Source of the DNA: Gammaproteobacteria bacterium
Lineage (GTDB): Bacteria > Pseudomonadota > Gammaproteobacteria > DSM-16500
DNA: 64,000 nt
Assembly: GCA_014132615.1 (NCBI GenBank)
Contig: BMAH01000015.1
Location: 27,976-91,975, forward strand
Reading direction: 5' to 3'
Positions within the stretch are counted from its first letter, which is position 1; each line of letters begins with the position of its first letter. The position numbers were made by a program, and so were the translations under genes. This document shows, piece by piece, positions 46,757 through 55,501 of the stretch. Under the pieces are notes generated by a model that was given only the letters and a program-made list of their open reading frames with translations, was not told the origin of the DNA and did no database searches.

Positions 46757-47824
46757 TCATCCCCATAAATCCAATTGCCCATGGTTAATAGCTGTAATAG
46801 GGCGGCTAAATAAATGTGTAGATAGAGGCTGGTAAGGGGTTTGATTCAATTTAAACCGCTTACAAGCTATTTGAAAACGTTGTTCGAGCAAAGTAGCAAA
46901 TTCTCCTTCACCGCGCATTCTTTTTCCAAAGGTTGCATCGTATTCTTTTCCGCCGCGCATTTGTTTAATGATGCTCATCACATGCAGAGCTCTATCAGGA
47001 AAGTAATTAGTTAACCATTCTTTGAACAAATCTTTGACTTCATGAGGTAGCCTAATTAATACGTAGCTAGCATAAATTGCACCAGCGTCTGCTGATAGCG
47101 CTAATATTTTTTCTAATTCCTTGTCATTAATCATGGGAATCATAGGGGCTGCCATTACTCTAACTGGAATATTAGCTTGGCTTAATGAGGCCATGGCGCG
47201 TAGCCGCCCTTTTGGAGAAGAGGTTCTAGGCTCTAGGCTGCGTTTTATATCAATATCGAGTGTAGTTAGGCTGACGGCAACATGGATAAGTCGCAATTTT
47301 GCCAATTCACTTAATATATCTATATCTCTTTCAATCAGTGAGCTTTTGGTGATGATGGTTACGGGATGTTTGTAATCAAGTAACACGCTTAAAATATCAC
47401 GCGTGACATTTAATTTGCTTTCCGCGGGTTGATAGGGGTCGGTATTTGCCCCTAGCACAATGGGTTTGCATTGATATTTGGGCTTATTTAATTCTTCTTT
47501 TAATAAGGCTGCTGCATTAGGTTTATAAAAAATTTTAGTTTCAAAATCTAAGCCAGGCGATAAGTTAAGGTAAGCATGGCTGGGGCGTGCGTAGCAATAG
47601 ATGCAACCGTGTTCACATCCTTTATAAGGATTAATAGATTGATCAAAACCAAGATCAGGAGAATCATTGCGGCTGATGATGGATTTTGCATGATCAGGAA
47701 TCAATGTTGTGGCTAAAAGAGGTAATTCTTCCTGGTCTCTTTCCCAACCATCATCGTATTCTTCATGCGTTTTAATTTCGAAACGCCCTTCAGGGTTGCT
47801 TAATGCACCTCTATTTTTAATCAT
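46757..47824 (-). CDS. PA0069-type radical SAM protein
   Basis: A 355-residue radical SAM enzyme. The cluster motif is GCEHGCIYCYARP (C-x3-C-x2-C) near residue 75, and NPYKGCEHGC with the later KGRLRAMASLSQANIPVRVM is typical of the PA0069/SplB-like group. The family is conserved but its reaction is not established; it resembles spore photoproduct lyase. The start is ATG 47824 (a GTG precedes it). It sits between dnaX and ybaB, which normally adjoin. Confidence 0.88.
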   Translation of the reverse strand: MIKNRGALSNPEGRFEIKTHEEYDDGWERDQEELPLLATTLIPDHAKSIISRNDSPDLGFDQSINPYKGCEHGCIYCYARPSHAYLNLSPGLDFETKIFYKPNAAALLKEELNKPKYQCKPIVLGANTDPYQPAESKLNVTRDILSVLLDYKHPVTIITKSSLIERDIDILSELAKLRLIHVAVSLTTLDIDIKRSLEPRTSSPKGRLRAMASLSQANIPVRVMAAPMIPMINDKELEKILALSADAGAIYASYVLIRLPHEVKDLFKEWLTNYFPDRALHVMSIIKQMRGGKEYDATFGKRMRGEGEFATLLEQRFQIACKRFKLNQTPYQPLSTHLFSRPITAINHGQLDLWG

Positions 47825-47849
47825 CACTCACTCGTTTACTTTCTTATTA

Positions 47850-49409
47850 TTAATTCGCTAAAGAAACTTCAACGGTTGCATCATACATGGCAATTAATTG
47901 TTTAATTTTATCGTCTTGCATTACATTGTGCTTAGCTTGTTCTAACCGCTGATTGCGTTCTTGCGCTGCTTGTTTGACGGGCGTATGTAATACGTCTGTC
48001 GTGGTATTGATTTCAAGTTGTATGGGTTTGCCTAAATAACGCGTTAAACTTTCTGCAATGCGTTCTTTTAATTTAGCATTTAACATAGGTTGATGACTTT
48101 GAGCGACGGCTAATTCAACTTTATTCTCTGTTAGTTGAGTAAGGGTGCAATTAGCAGCGAGTGCTTGAGCCATGCCGGATAATTCCAACTTAGGTAAAAT
48201 ATCTATCCATTCTTTTCCTACTGACAAAGGTACTGTCACGGGTAAAGGTTTATTAGTAGGAAGAGTAATTGGTGTAATAGGGTTAGCTTTAATAGGCTCA
48301 ATATTATTAGATACTTTTTCTATAGTGTTAGGTTGTCCCAAAGAAGGTTTGAATGCAAGCATTCGTAAGAGAGTCATTTCAAAACCTTGCTGAGGTGAAG
48401 GAGCAAGTGCTAGATCGCGTCTACCCATGAGTGCGATTTGATAGTAAATTTGTATATCTTCAGGCTGAAATTGATTTGCTAGCGTAATGATAATGTCTTC
48501 TTTGGCTTGCTCAGGCACAATTTGCGCAATGGCTAATTGATGGAATAAAGAAATAATCGTTTCTAACACTTGCTGAAAATCAGGGCTGCGTTCTGCTAAT
48601 TGTTGTGCGGCAGAAAATAAAGTAGGGCCGTCACTTGTTGCTAATGCATGGAGTAAGGGAAGTAAATCTTCTTGCGCCATGCTTCCTAACATAGCGTGGA
48701 CTTCTTGTTCTTTGACGCTGCCATGTCCGTAAGCAATCGCTTGGTCTAATAAACTTAATGCATCACGCATACTACCGTCTGCTGCTTTTGCAAGATGAGA
48801 GAGTGCTTTGCCATCGTGAGTAATATTTTCTATTTGGCAAATATGGTTGAGATGATTGGTAATAAATTCAGGCGTAATGCGTTTTAAATGAAATTGTAAA
48901 CAACGTGACAAAATAGTCACAGGTAATTTTTTAGGATCTGTGGTAGCTAATAAAAATTTTACGTGCTCTGGCGGCTCTTCTAATGTTTTTAACAGTGCGT
49001 TAAAGCTGTGATTAGACAACATGTGAACTTCGTCTATGAGGTAGATTTTATACCGCCCTTGAGTTGGTGGATAAAGGACGTTATCTAATAATTCGCGTGT
49101 GTCTTCCACTTTAGTGCGCGATGCAGCATCGACTTCATATAAATCTAAAAACTGCCCCGCATCGATGGCTTTGCAATTTCCACACTGGCCACAAGGGTTA
49201 GCGGTGATGCCAGTTTCACAATTTAAACAGCGTGCCAATATGCGCGCGATAGTGGTTTTACCTACGCCGCGTGTGCCCGTAAAAAGGTAGGCATGGTGTA
49301 AGCGCTTTTGCTCCAATGCATTCCCAAGCATACGTAAAATCGATTCTTGACCCACCATATCGGTGAATTGTTTTGGGCGCCATTTACGGGCTAAGACTTG
49401 GTAGCTCAT
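47850..49409 (-). CDS. dnaX: DNA polymerase III subunits gamma and tau
   Basis: A 519-residue clamp-loader ATPase. It begins MSYQVLARKWRPKQFTDMVG, has Walker A in GTRGVGKTTIARIL, a zinc motif with CNCETGITANPCGQCGNC, Walker B in YLIDEVHMLS, and the sensor LLATTDPKKLPVTILSRC. I chose ATG 49409, the universal DnaX start; the frame extends 18 codons further. It is shorter than E. coli tau (643), and I did not notice the A-AAA-AAG slippage signal, so it may make one form only. First gene of the dnaX-recR transcript. Confidence 0.95.
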   Translation of the reverse strand: MSYQVLARKWRPKQFTDMVGQESILRMLGNALEQKRLHHAYLFTGTRGVGKTTIARILARCLNCETGITANPCGQCGNCKAIDAGQFLDLYEVDAASRTKVEDTRELLDNVLYPPTQGRYKIYLIDEVHMLSNHSFNALLKTLEEPPEHVKFLLATTDPKKLPVTILSRCLQFHLKRITPEFITNHLNHICQIENITHDGKALSHLAKAADGSMRDALSLLDQAIAYGHGSVKEQEVHAMLGSMAQEDLLPLLHALATSDGPTLFSAAQQLAERSPDFQQVLETIISLFHQLAIAQIVPEQAKEDIIITLANQFQPEDIQIYYQIALMGRRDLALAPSPQQGFEMTLLRMLAFKPSLGQPNTIEKVSNNIEPIKANPITPITLPTNKPLPVTVPLSVGKEWIDILPKLELSGMAQALAANCTLTQLTENKVELAVAQSHQPMLNAKLKERIAESLTRYLGKPIQLEINTTTDVLHTPVKQAAQERNQRLEQAKHNVMQDDKIKQLIAMYDATVEVSLAN

Positions 49410-49577
49410 TAGGGTTTTCACTGTTGTTTTTAAAGTAGATGTCCACCTTACTTGATTTTGCAACAGAATTCAAACGGGAATAGTGCTTCAAGGCTATAAA
49501 AAATAGGTCAAATTTCACTCATACTTTCTTAAGTAAGGTGAAGTAAAATAGGTCAAACACATTAGAGAGGTGGTGAT

Positions 49578-49829
49578 ATGTTACCTAGACCCGAATTAGC
49601 TAGACCCGAAGATTTTCAAGACGATCATGAAATGAAGGGAATGAATTTTGATGAAAACGTATCAGGTGTTATTTCTACGGTGGCACGTGGAGAGATTTTA
49701 GCTGAAAAGAACCGTGGTTATGCTACTTTAAATATATTCTCAACCAGTCCTGTTTCGTTTACTCCACACAGAATAGAGAATAACGGGGAAATACGTTCGG
49801 AAGCTCACTATCCCAATACAGGCAGATAA
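49578..49829 (+). CDS. Small hypothetical protein, 83 aa
   Basis: An 83-residue unrecognised protein. It is supported by a good ribosome site (GAGAGG followed by TGGTGAT and ATG) and by lying in the gap between dnaX and the 4.5S RNA on the other strand. The product is polar with no signal peptide or helix (MLPRPELARPEDFQ start, Pro/Arg-rich end). Two copies of AAAATAGGTCAAA stand upstream, at about 49500 and 49545. It could be real or a chance frame. Confidence 0.4.
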   Translation: MLPRPELARPEDFQDDHEMKGMNFDENVSGVISTVARGEILAEKNRGYATLNIFSTSPVSFTPHRIENNGEIRSEAHYPNTGR

Positions 49830-49844
49830 TACAAAGCTCATTTA

Positions 49845-49953
49845 TGGTGAACACCAGCCACACTTCGGCGCCCGAATCAACCACTACCGTTGCTTCCTTC
49901 CGGACCTGGCGGGGTTCGCGGTTTATCGTCGCGAAGGGACCAATGTTCACCAC
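49845..49953 (-). ncRNA. ffs: Signal recognition particle RNA, 4.5S type
   Basis: About 109 bases on the minus strand form the long SRP hairpin. The ends TGGTGAAC and GTTCACCA pair, and the conserved tip GGTCCGGAAGGAAGCA (49889-49904 region) is the universal domain IV site bound by Ffh. 4.5S RNA with Ffh targets membrane proteins during translation. It lies 17 bases downstream of tRNA-Ser on the same strand, so the two are probably one transcript. Ends are approximate. Confidence 0.93.
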
Positions 49954-49970
49954 AAATAAGCCTTATCGTA

Positions 49971-50059
49971 CGGAGAGAGAGGGATTCGAACCCTCGATAC
50001 GTCGCAAAACGTATACACGCTTTCCAGGCGTGCTCCTTCAACCGCTCGGACATCTCTCC
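49971..50059 (-). tRNA. tRNA-Ser (GGA)
   Basis: An 89-base tRNA on the minus strand. The acceptor arms GGAGAGA / TCTCTCC pair perfectly, the anticodon stem is CACGC/GCGTG around CTGGAAA giving anticodon GGA, a long variable arm (class II, as for Ser) follows, and the T-arm is GAGGGTTCGAATCCCTC. The 3' CCA is not encoded; after the discriminator G comes TACG, so it must be added by an enzyme. Confidence 0.97.
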
Positions 50060-50134
50060 AACTTCGATAGCGCGTAAGGTTAAACCAGATTGCGTAGGAG
50101 TGCAATTGATCTGTGAAAGAAAAAGAAATTTTTT

Positions 50135-51268
50135 TTATTTAGGTGGTAATAAACGGTGCAAAATGTGTTGGTAAACGTCTGCCAACTTCACTAAGTCCGC
50201 TGTTTTCACACTTTCATTAACTTGATGTGCAGTCGCATGAGAAGGCCCAAGTTCAACTACCTCAGCGCCAGTCGGTGCAATAAATCGTCCATCTGATGTG
50301 CCGCCGCCTGTTGATAAGCGAGTATTTAATCCCGTTAATTGCTGAATCGCTTCTTGCGTTGCATGCAATAGTTTGCCTTGCATTGTTAAAAAAGGTTCCC
50401 CGCCGATGTGCCAATCCAAGTGATAAGTTAATTCATATTTATCTAAGATAGCCTGGGTGCGTTCTTTTAATTCTTCTACAGTAACGGCAGTTGAAAAACG
50501 GAAGTTAAATAATATTTCTAAATGCCCTGGTATGACATTAGTTGCACCTGTTCCACTGTGAATATTTGTAATTTGAAATGTGGTGGGAGGAAAATTTTGA
50601 TTCCCTTTATCCCAAGTAGTTTGTGCTAAATCATGTATTGCTTTTGCACTTAAATGAATAGGATTTTTAGCTAAGTGGGGGTGAGCAACATGACCTTGTT
50701 TGCCATGAACAATTAATTTGCCGTGTAAAGAGCCGCGTCTACCCACACGAATTTGATCACCAAGATGCGTATCACTACTAGGTTCTCCCACTAAGCAATA
50801 AGCAATTTTTTCATTTCTTGCTTTTAATACTTCTATGACTTTTTGTGTGCCGTGCAGAGCAGGGCCTTCTTCATCGCTAGTAATGAGAAAAGCAATCGAA
50901 CCAGTAAAATGCGGTGTTTTTGCAAGGAAATTTTCTGTTGCAGTTATCATAGCAGCTAATGCGCCTTTCATGTCGCTTGCACCGCGACCGTATAAATAGT
51001 CATCGCGAATTTCTGCTTGGAAGGGAGAACTTGTCCAGTCATCGTGAGGACCTGCAGGCACCACATCAGTATGGCCAGCAAAAACAAATAAAGGTGCTTC
51101 TGTGCCTAATCTTGCCCATAGATTATCAACTTGCTCAAAACGCATAGGTTCGCAAGTAAATCCTAACTGAGTCAGTTTCTCACTAATCAGTGATTGGCAA
51201 CCTGCATCATTAGGTGTGATAGAAGGGCAATTAATGAGTTGACGTGCAAAATCAATCACATCAGACAT
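50135..51268 (-). CDS. dapE: Succinyl-diaminopimelate desuccinylase
   Basis: A 377-residue M20 metallopeptidase-family enzyme that releases LL-diaminopimelate in the lysine and wall pathway. Zinc ligands are in FAGHTDVVPAG, YGRGASDMKGA, and SDEEGPALHGT; the end has LSTGGGTSDGRF and ELGPSHATAHQVNE. The length equals E. coli DapE. It follows dapD by 9 bases, so the two steps are co-transcribed. Confidence 0.97.
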   Translation of the reverse strand: MSDVIDFARQLINCPSITPNDAGCQSLISEKLTQLGFTCEPMRFEQVDNLWARLGTEAPLFVFAGHTDVVPAGPHDDWTSSPFQAEIRDDYLYGRGASDMKGALAAMITATENFLAKTPHFTGSIAFLITSDEEGPALHGTQKVIEVLKARNEKIAYCLVGEPSSDTHLGDQIRVGRRGSLHGKLIVHGKQGHVAHPHLAKNPIHLSAKAIHDLAQTTWDKGNQNFPPTTFQITNIHSGTGATNVIPGHLEILFNFRFSTAVTVEELKERTQAILDKYELTYHLDWHIGGEPFLTMQGKLLHATQEAIQQLTGLNTRLSTGGGTSDGRFIAPTGAEVVELGPSHATAHQVNESVKTADLVKLADVYQHILHRLLPPK

Positions 51269-51277
51269 GAGATATCC

Positions 51278-52102
51278 TTATTTAATATGACGGAGTAATT
51301 CATTTAAGCTAACTTTACCACGCGTTTTTGCATCGACTTCTTTGACAATGACAGCGCAATATAAACTATATTTTCCATCCTCACTTGGAAGATTGCCAGG
51401 TACGACAACAGAACCTGCAGGAACGCGGCCGTAAAAAATTTCTCCGCTTTCTCTGTGATAGATACGTGTGCTCTGACCAATGAATACACCCATAGAAATG
51501 ACGGCACCTTCCTCAACAATCACACCTTCAACAATTTCAGAGCGTGCGCCAATAAAGCAATTATCTTCAATAATAGTAGGCGAAGCTTGCAGCGGTTCCA
51601 ATACACCACCAATGCCTGCGCCGCCTGAAATATGCACGTTTTTACCAATTTGCGCGCAGGAGCCAACTGTTGCCCACGTGTCTATCATGCTGCCAGTATC
51701 CACATAGGCGCCTATATTGATATAAGAAGGCATTAATATAGTGTTAGGTGCAACGTAGGAGCCTATTCTTGCCACAGCAGGGGGAACAATTCTCACGCCT
51801 GCTTGTTGAAAATCTTCGTAAGAATAATCAGCGTATTTAAGCGGTACTTTATCAAAAAATTGGGTATAACCGGCTGCCATCATTTGATTGTCATTCAAGC
51901 GGAAATAAAGTAAGACTGCTTTTTTAAGCCATTCATTAACCTGCCATTTACCCTGTTTTTTTTCAGCCACACGAGCTTTGCCACTATCTAATAGGCTTAG
52001 CGCTTCTTCCACGGCAATTTTGATTTCATTAGGGACATTATTGGGGGTGAGGTGGGCGCGGTCTTCAAAGGCACCTTCTATAACTGATTGTAATTTTTGC
52101 AT
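51278..52102 (-). CDS. dapD: Tetrahydrodipicolinate N-succinyltransferase
   Basis: A 274-residue left-handed beta-helix acyltransferase. The hexapeptide-repeat region has [39 protein letters not shown] and [20 protein letters not shown], all diagnostic of DapD. It adds succinyl to tetrahydrodipicolinate, the step before the aminotransferase and DapE. The length equals E. coli DapD. It is divergent from msbA. Confidence 0.97.
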   Translation of the reverse strand: MQKLQSVIEGAFEDRAHLTPNNVPNEIKIAVEEALSLLDSGKARVAEKKQGKWQVNEWLKKAVLLYFRLNDNQMMAAGYTQFFDKVPLKYADYSYEDFQQAGVRIVPPAVARIGSYVAPNTILMPSYINIGAYVDTGSMIDTWATVGSCAQIGKNVHISGGAGIGGVLEPLQASPTIIEDNCFIGARSEIVEGVIVEEGAVISMGVFIGQSTRIYHRESGEIFYGRVPAGSVVVPGNLPSEDGKYSLYCAVIVKEVDAKTRGKVSLNELLRHIK

Positions 52103-52203
52103 GTTTAGCCTTAAAAAGGGTGATTGGCTTTATAGTGACGAGTTTGTCTGAGAGTGTCAATTTGGATGACGTAAATGGCAAGTTATGCTATATTGCCGGG
52201 CTT

Positions 52204-54006
52204 ATGGCAAAAATACCAACATTAAAACCGAATAAACCCATTAAAGTCGCTAACGCATTGCATGTGTATGCGCGCCTATTTGCATATGTAAGACGCTATT
52301 GGCCTGCCCTAATCATAGCAGCAGTTGCCAGCATGGTTTACTCAGGCGTTGACGCCTGGTTTATCTATTTTTTAAAACCTTTATTAAATGAAGGATTAGT
52401 TGCTAAAAACCGCGCTTTCTTACTCTGGGCCCCCTTTCTAGTATTAGGCGTATTTATTTTTAGAGGAATTGCGAGCTTTCTCTCTAATTATAATATTGCG
52501 ACTGCTTCTCGCGGCGTCATCATGTTTTTACGCCAAGATTTATTTGCTCACTTACAACGCCTTCCTTCCCGTTTTTATGATCACACGACATCAGGCCGTG
52601 TTTTATCGGTATTACTTTATAGTGTAGATCAAGTTGCAAATGCGAGTGCAGATGTATTAACGACAGCTATTCAAGCCGTGTTTCTGATCGTCGGTTTAAT
52701 CATTGTGATGTTTTCTATTAGCTGGAAACTCACCCTTTTATATTTTGTTATTTTGCCTATGGTATTGATCATCATGCGTGTCGCCAGTTTGCGCATACGT
52801 AGATTAAGTTTAAGCATACAAGATTCTATTGCCGTATTAAGTCATTGCGCAGAAGAAAATATTGAAGGTTATAAAGTCGTACGTGCGTTTGAAGGGCAAA
52901 CGTATGAAACAGATAAATTTAATAAAGCAACACGCATTAACCGTCAACGAGAAATGAAGGTGGTAGTGGCAAGATCGTTAAGTGTTTCTGCGGTACAATT
53001 TATTACTGCTATTGCCTTAGCCTTTACGCTTTACGTGGCTACGCTTGATATCGCTGATTCACTTTTAACACCTGGCGGCTTTGTGGCTATGATTGCTGCT
53101 ATGCTAGCGTTATTAAAACCCATGAAAGATTTAGCCTTTGTGCAAAACAAATTATATAAAGGGTTAGCAGGCGCACAAAATGTATTTGAATTATTAGATG
53201 AAACACCAGAAGAAGATAAAGGTGTAAAAACCCTAGAGCGTGCTAAAGGCAAAATCGAATTCGATCAGGTTAATTTCACTTATTCTGATGATAAAAAAGT
53301 ATTACACGATATTTCATTTACGATAGAGCCGGGTGAAGTAGTCGCATTAGTTGGCCGTTCTGGTAGTGGAAAATCCACCCTAGTTAGCTTATTGCCGCTT
53401 TTTTATCACAATTACTTTGGTAACATTCGCTTAGATGGTGTCTCAATCAAAGATTACCAATTAAAAGATTTACGCCGGCAATTTGCATTAGTTTCACAAA
53501 ACGTGACTTTGTTTCATGATACTGTGTTAAATAACATTGCTTACGGGCAATTTGATAAAGCGCAAGAAGCAGATATTTTAGCAGCTGCTCAAGCTTCTTA
53601 CGCCATGGAGTTTATAGAAAAATTACCACAAGGATTGCATACCTTGGTGGGTGAGAATGGTGTGTTATTATCCGGCGGTCAACGTCAGCGTATTGCTATT
53701 GCAAGAGCTATTTTAAAAAATGCCCCTATTTTAATCTTAGATGAAGCAACTTCTGCTTTAGATACAGAATCTGAACGTTATATACAATCTGCGCTTAATG
53801 AATTAATTAAAACTCGCACGACTTTAGTCATTGCTCATAGGTTATCTACCATTGAACATGCAGATAAAATTATTGTGATGGATGATGGTAAAATAGTGGA
53901 AATGGGCACGCACGCTTCATTGCTTGCTTTAAACGGGCATTATACTAAATTACATCGCATGCAATTCAAAGAAGCACCTAGTTTGGATGCAGTCAATGCG
54001 ACTTAG
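52204..54006 (+). CDS. msbA: Lipid A export ABC transporter MsbA
   Basis: A 600-residue half-transporter with six membrane helices (about residues 30-310) then an ATPase domain: Walker A VGRSGSGKSTLVSLLPLF, signature LSGGQRQRIAIARAIL, and Walker B ILILDEATSALD. It flips core-lipid A across the inner membrane. The following lpxK confirms MsbA over other exporters. I chose ATG 52204 (MAKIPTLKP), since the longer frame opens at a GTG lying on its own ribosome-like site. It is divergent from dapD. Confidence 0.94.
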   Translation: MAKIPTLKPNKPIKVANALHVYARLFAYVRRYWPALIIAAVASMVYSGVDAWFIYFLKPLLNEGLVAKNRAFLLWAPFLVLGVFIFRGIASFLSNYNIATASRGVIMFLRQDLFAHLQRLPSRFYDHTTSGRVLSVLLYSVDQVANASADVLTTAIQAVFLIVGLIIVMFSISWKLTLLYFVILPMVLIIMRVASLRIRRLSLSIQDSIAVLSHCAEENIEGYKVVRAFEGQTYETDKFNKATRINRQREMKVVVARSLSVSAVQFITAIALAFTLYVATLDIADSLLTPGGFVAMIAAMLALLKPMKDLAFVQNKLYKGLAGAQNVFELLDETPEEDKGVKTLERAKGKIEFDQVNFTYSDDKKVLHDISFTIEPGEVVALVGRSGSGKSTLVSLLPLFYHNYFGNIRLDGVSIKDYQLKDLRRQFALVSQNVTLFHDTVLNNIAYGQFDKAQEADILAAAQASYAMEFIEKLPQGLHTLVGENGVLLSGGQRQRIAIARAILKNAPILILDEATSALDTESERYIQSALNELIKTRTTLVIAHRLSTIEHADKIIVMDDGKIVEMGTHASLLALNGHYTKLHRMQFKEAPSLDAVNAT

Positions 54007-54997
54007 CCTCGCAGCCCTTTGGTATAAAAAAAAATTGTCATCTTTGCTCATTCCTTTTCTTCCCTTAGCTTGGTTATTTGAATTAGTCGTTTTAATCAGG
54101 CGCTTTCTATATAACAAAGGTTTTCTTAAGAAAAATAAGCTGTCTGTTCCTGTCATTGTGGTTGGGAATGTTGTAGTAGGTGGCACAGGTAAAACACCTT
54201 TTGTAATATGGTTGGCGCATTTTTTACGTGATAATGGTTATCAACCTGGCATTGTTAGTCGAGGCTATGGAGGAGAAAAACACGTTACTCCTTATAGGGT
54301 GAGTCAGATAGATTCTGCTAATGAAGTGGGTGATGAGCCTAAGTTATTAGCAAGACGCAGCGGTTGCCCCGTCATCATCTGTATCGATAGAACGAAAGCC
54401 GCTACAGCTTTATTGCAAGAAAGTGATTGCAACATCATCATTTGTGATGATGGGTTGCAACATTATCGTTTAGATAGGCAAATTGAAATTGCGTTAATTG
54501 ATGGGAACAAGCGCTTTGGCAATGGGCATTTCTTACCTGTAGGCCCTTTGCGCGAACCTATTTCCCGATTAAATAGAGTGAATATCACTATAGTCACTGG
54601 GGGTGAAAGACCTGATGAGTTCAATATGTTACTTGAACCTGGTGAGTTAACTGCATTGAAAAATGAGAAAAAAATTCCTTTAACTGCGTTTTTACAACAA
54701 TATAAAAAAATTCACGCAGTAGCAGGCATTGGTCATCCACAGCGGTTCTTTTCATTATTAAAAAAATTAGGTTTTACTCTAATTGAGCATGCTTATCCTG
54801 ATCATTATCGATATCAAGCAAGTGATTTATGCTTTAAGGATAAATTACCTATTGTGATGACAGAAAAAGATGCGGTAAAGTGTGAAGAGTTTGCTAATGA
54901 GCGTTATTGGTATTTACCAATAACAGCTAAATTAGAAAAAGAAGTAGAAGAAAAATTGTTAAAAGAACTTAAAAGTATTGAGGTGGCAGATGGTTAA
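53987..54997 (+). CDS. lpxK: Tetraacyldisaccharide 4'-kinase
   Basis: A 336-residue membrane-associated kinase that phosphorylates the lipid A precursor at the 4' position. It has a hydrophobic N-terminal segment (LIPFLPLAWLFELVVLIRRF), the P-loop VGNVVVGGTGKTP near residue 62, and the conserved ICDDGLQHYRLDRQIEIALID. It overlaps the end of msbA by 20 bases; ATG 53996 is an alternative start. The msbA-lpxK pair is a conserved lipid A operon. Confidence 0.95.
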   Translation: MQSMRLSLAALWYKKKLSSLLIPFLPLAWLFELVVLIRRFLYNKGFLKKNKLSVPVIVVGNVVVGGTGKTPFVIWLAHFLRDNGYQPGIVSRGYGGEKHVTPYRVSQIDSANEVGDEPKLLARRSGCPVIICIDRTKAATALLQESDCNIIICDDGLQHYRLDRQIEIALIDGNKRFGNGHFLPVGPLREPISRLNRVNITIVTGGERPDEFNMLLEPGELTALKNEKKIPLTAFLQQYKKIHAVAGIGHPQRFFSLLKKLGFTLIEHAYPDHYRYQASDLCFKDKLPIVMTEKDAVKCEEFANERYWYLPITAKLEKEVEEKLLKELKSIEVADG

Positions 54998-55418
54998 ACG
55001 TGCAATATGCTTTCTTGCTTTATCACTTCTTGCAGCGACTCCCATGACTTTTGGCAAAGAAGCCAGTAAGTCTAGAGTAGAAATAGCTACCTATACAGAA
55101 GAGAAAGCGAGTTTTATTGTTACTAACAATCAACCTACTTTCATTATCAAGCTGAAATCGAATCCAACAACAGGTTATTCCTGGTTTTTGCGCGAATATG
55201 ATGACAGTCTAATTACGCCTGTTAAACATAGTTTTGAAAAAAGTTCAGAAACTAATTTGATGGGTGCACCAGGCTATGAATTATGGACATTTACCATTAA
55301 ACCGTCTGGATTTACTGTGCCTCAGCAAACAGCACTACGTTTTGTTTATACCCGACCTTGGCAAAGTAACGATGGTTCTACGCAATCAGTTTTTCGTATT
55401 AGTACAGAAGGTAAATAA
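54990..55418 (+). CDS. Exported chagasin-type cysteine protease inhibitor
   Basis: A 142-residue protein with a signal peptide (about residues 1-18, ending TFG) and the three binding loops of the I42/chagasin family: NPTTGYSW near residue 53, GAPGYELWTF near 90, and YTRPW near 118. These inhibitors block papain-type proteases. I chose ATG 54990, with AGGTGG just upstream, overlapping the lpxK stop. Riding behind lpxK, it is probably made constitutively. Protecting against host lysosomal cathepsins is a plausible but untested role. Confidence 0.85.
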   Translation: MVKRAICFLALSLLAATPMTFGKEASKSRVEIATYTEEKASFIVTNNQPTFIIKLKSNPTTGYSWFLREYDDSLITPVKHSFEKSSETNLMGAPGYELWTFTIKPSGFTVPQQTALRFVYTRPWQSNDGSTQSVFRISTEGK

Positions 55419-55501
55419 TTACATTGTAATTCGCTTTAGCTAAGTCCCGTAGTTCGCCAAAAACATAGTCAAAGGAATGCAATTGTTTTAGGAGATATGT
55501 T

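Noticed and set aside
49759..50174. Open frames over the 4.5S RNA and tRNA-Ser
   Set aside because: They run through structural RNA genes on either strand and are not coding.
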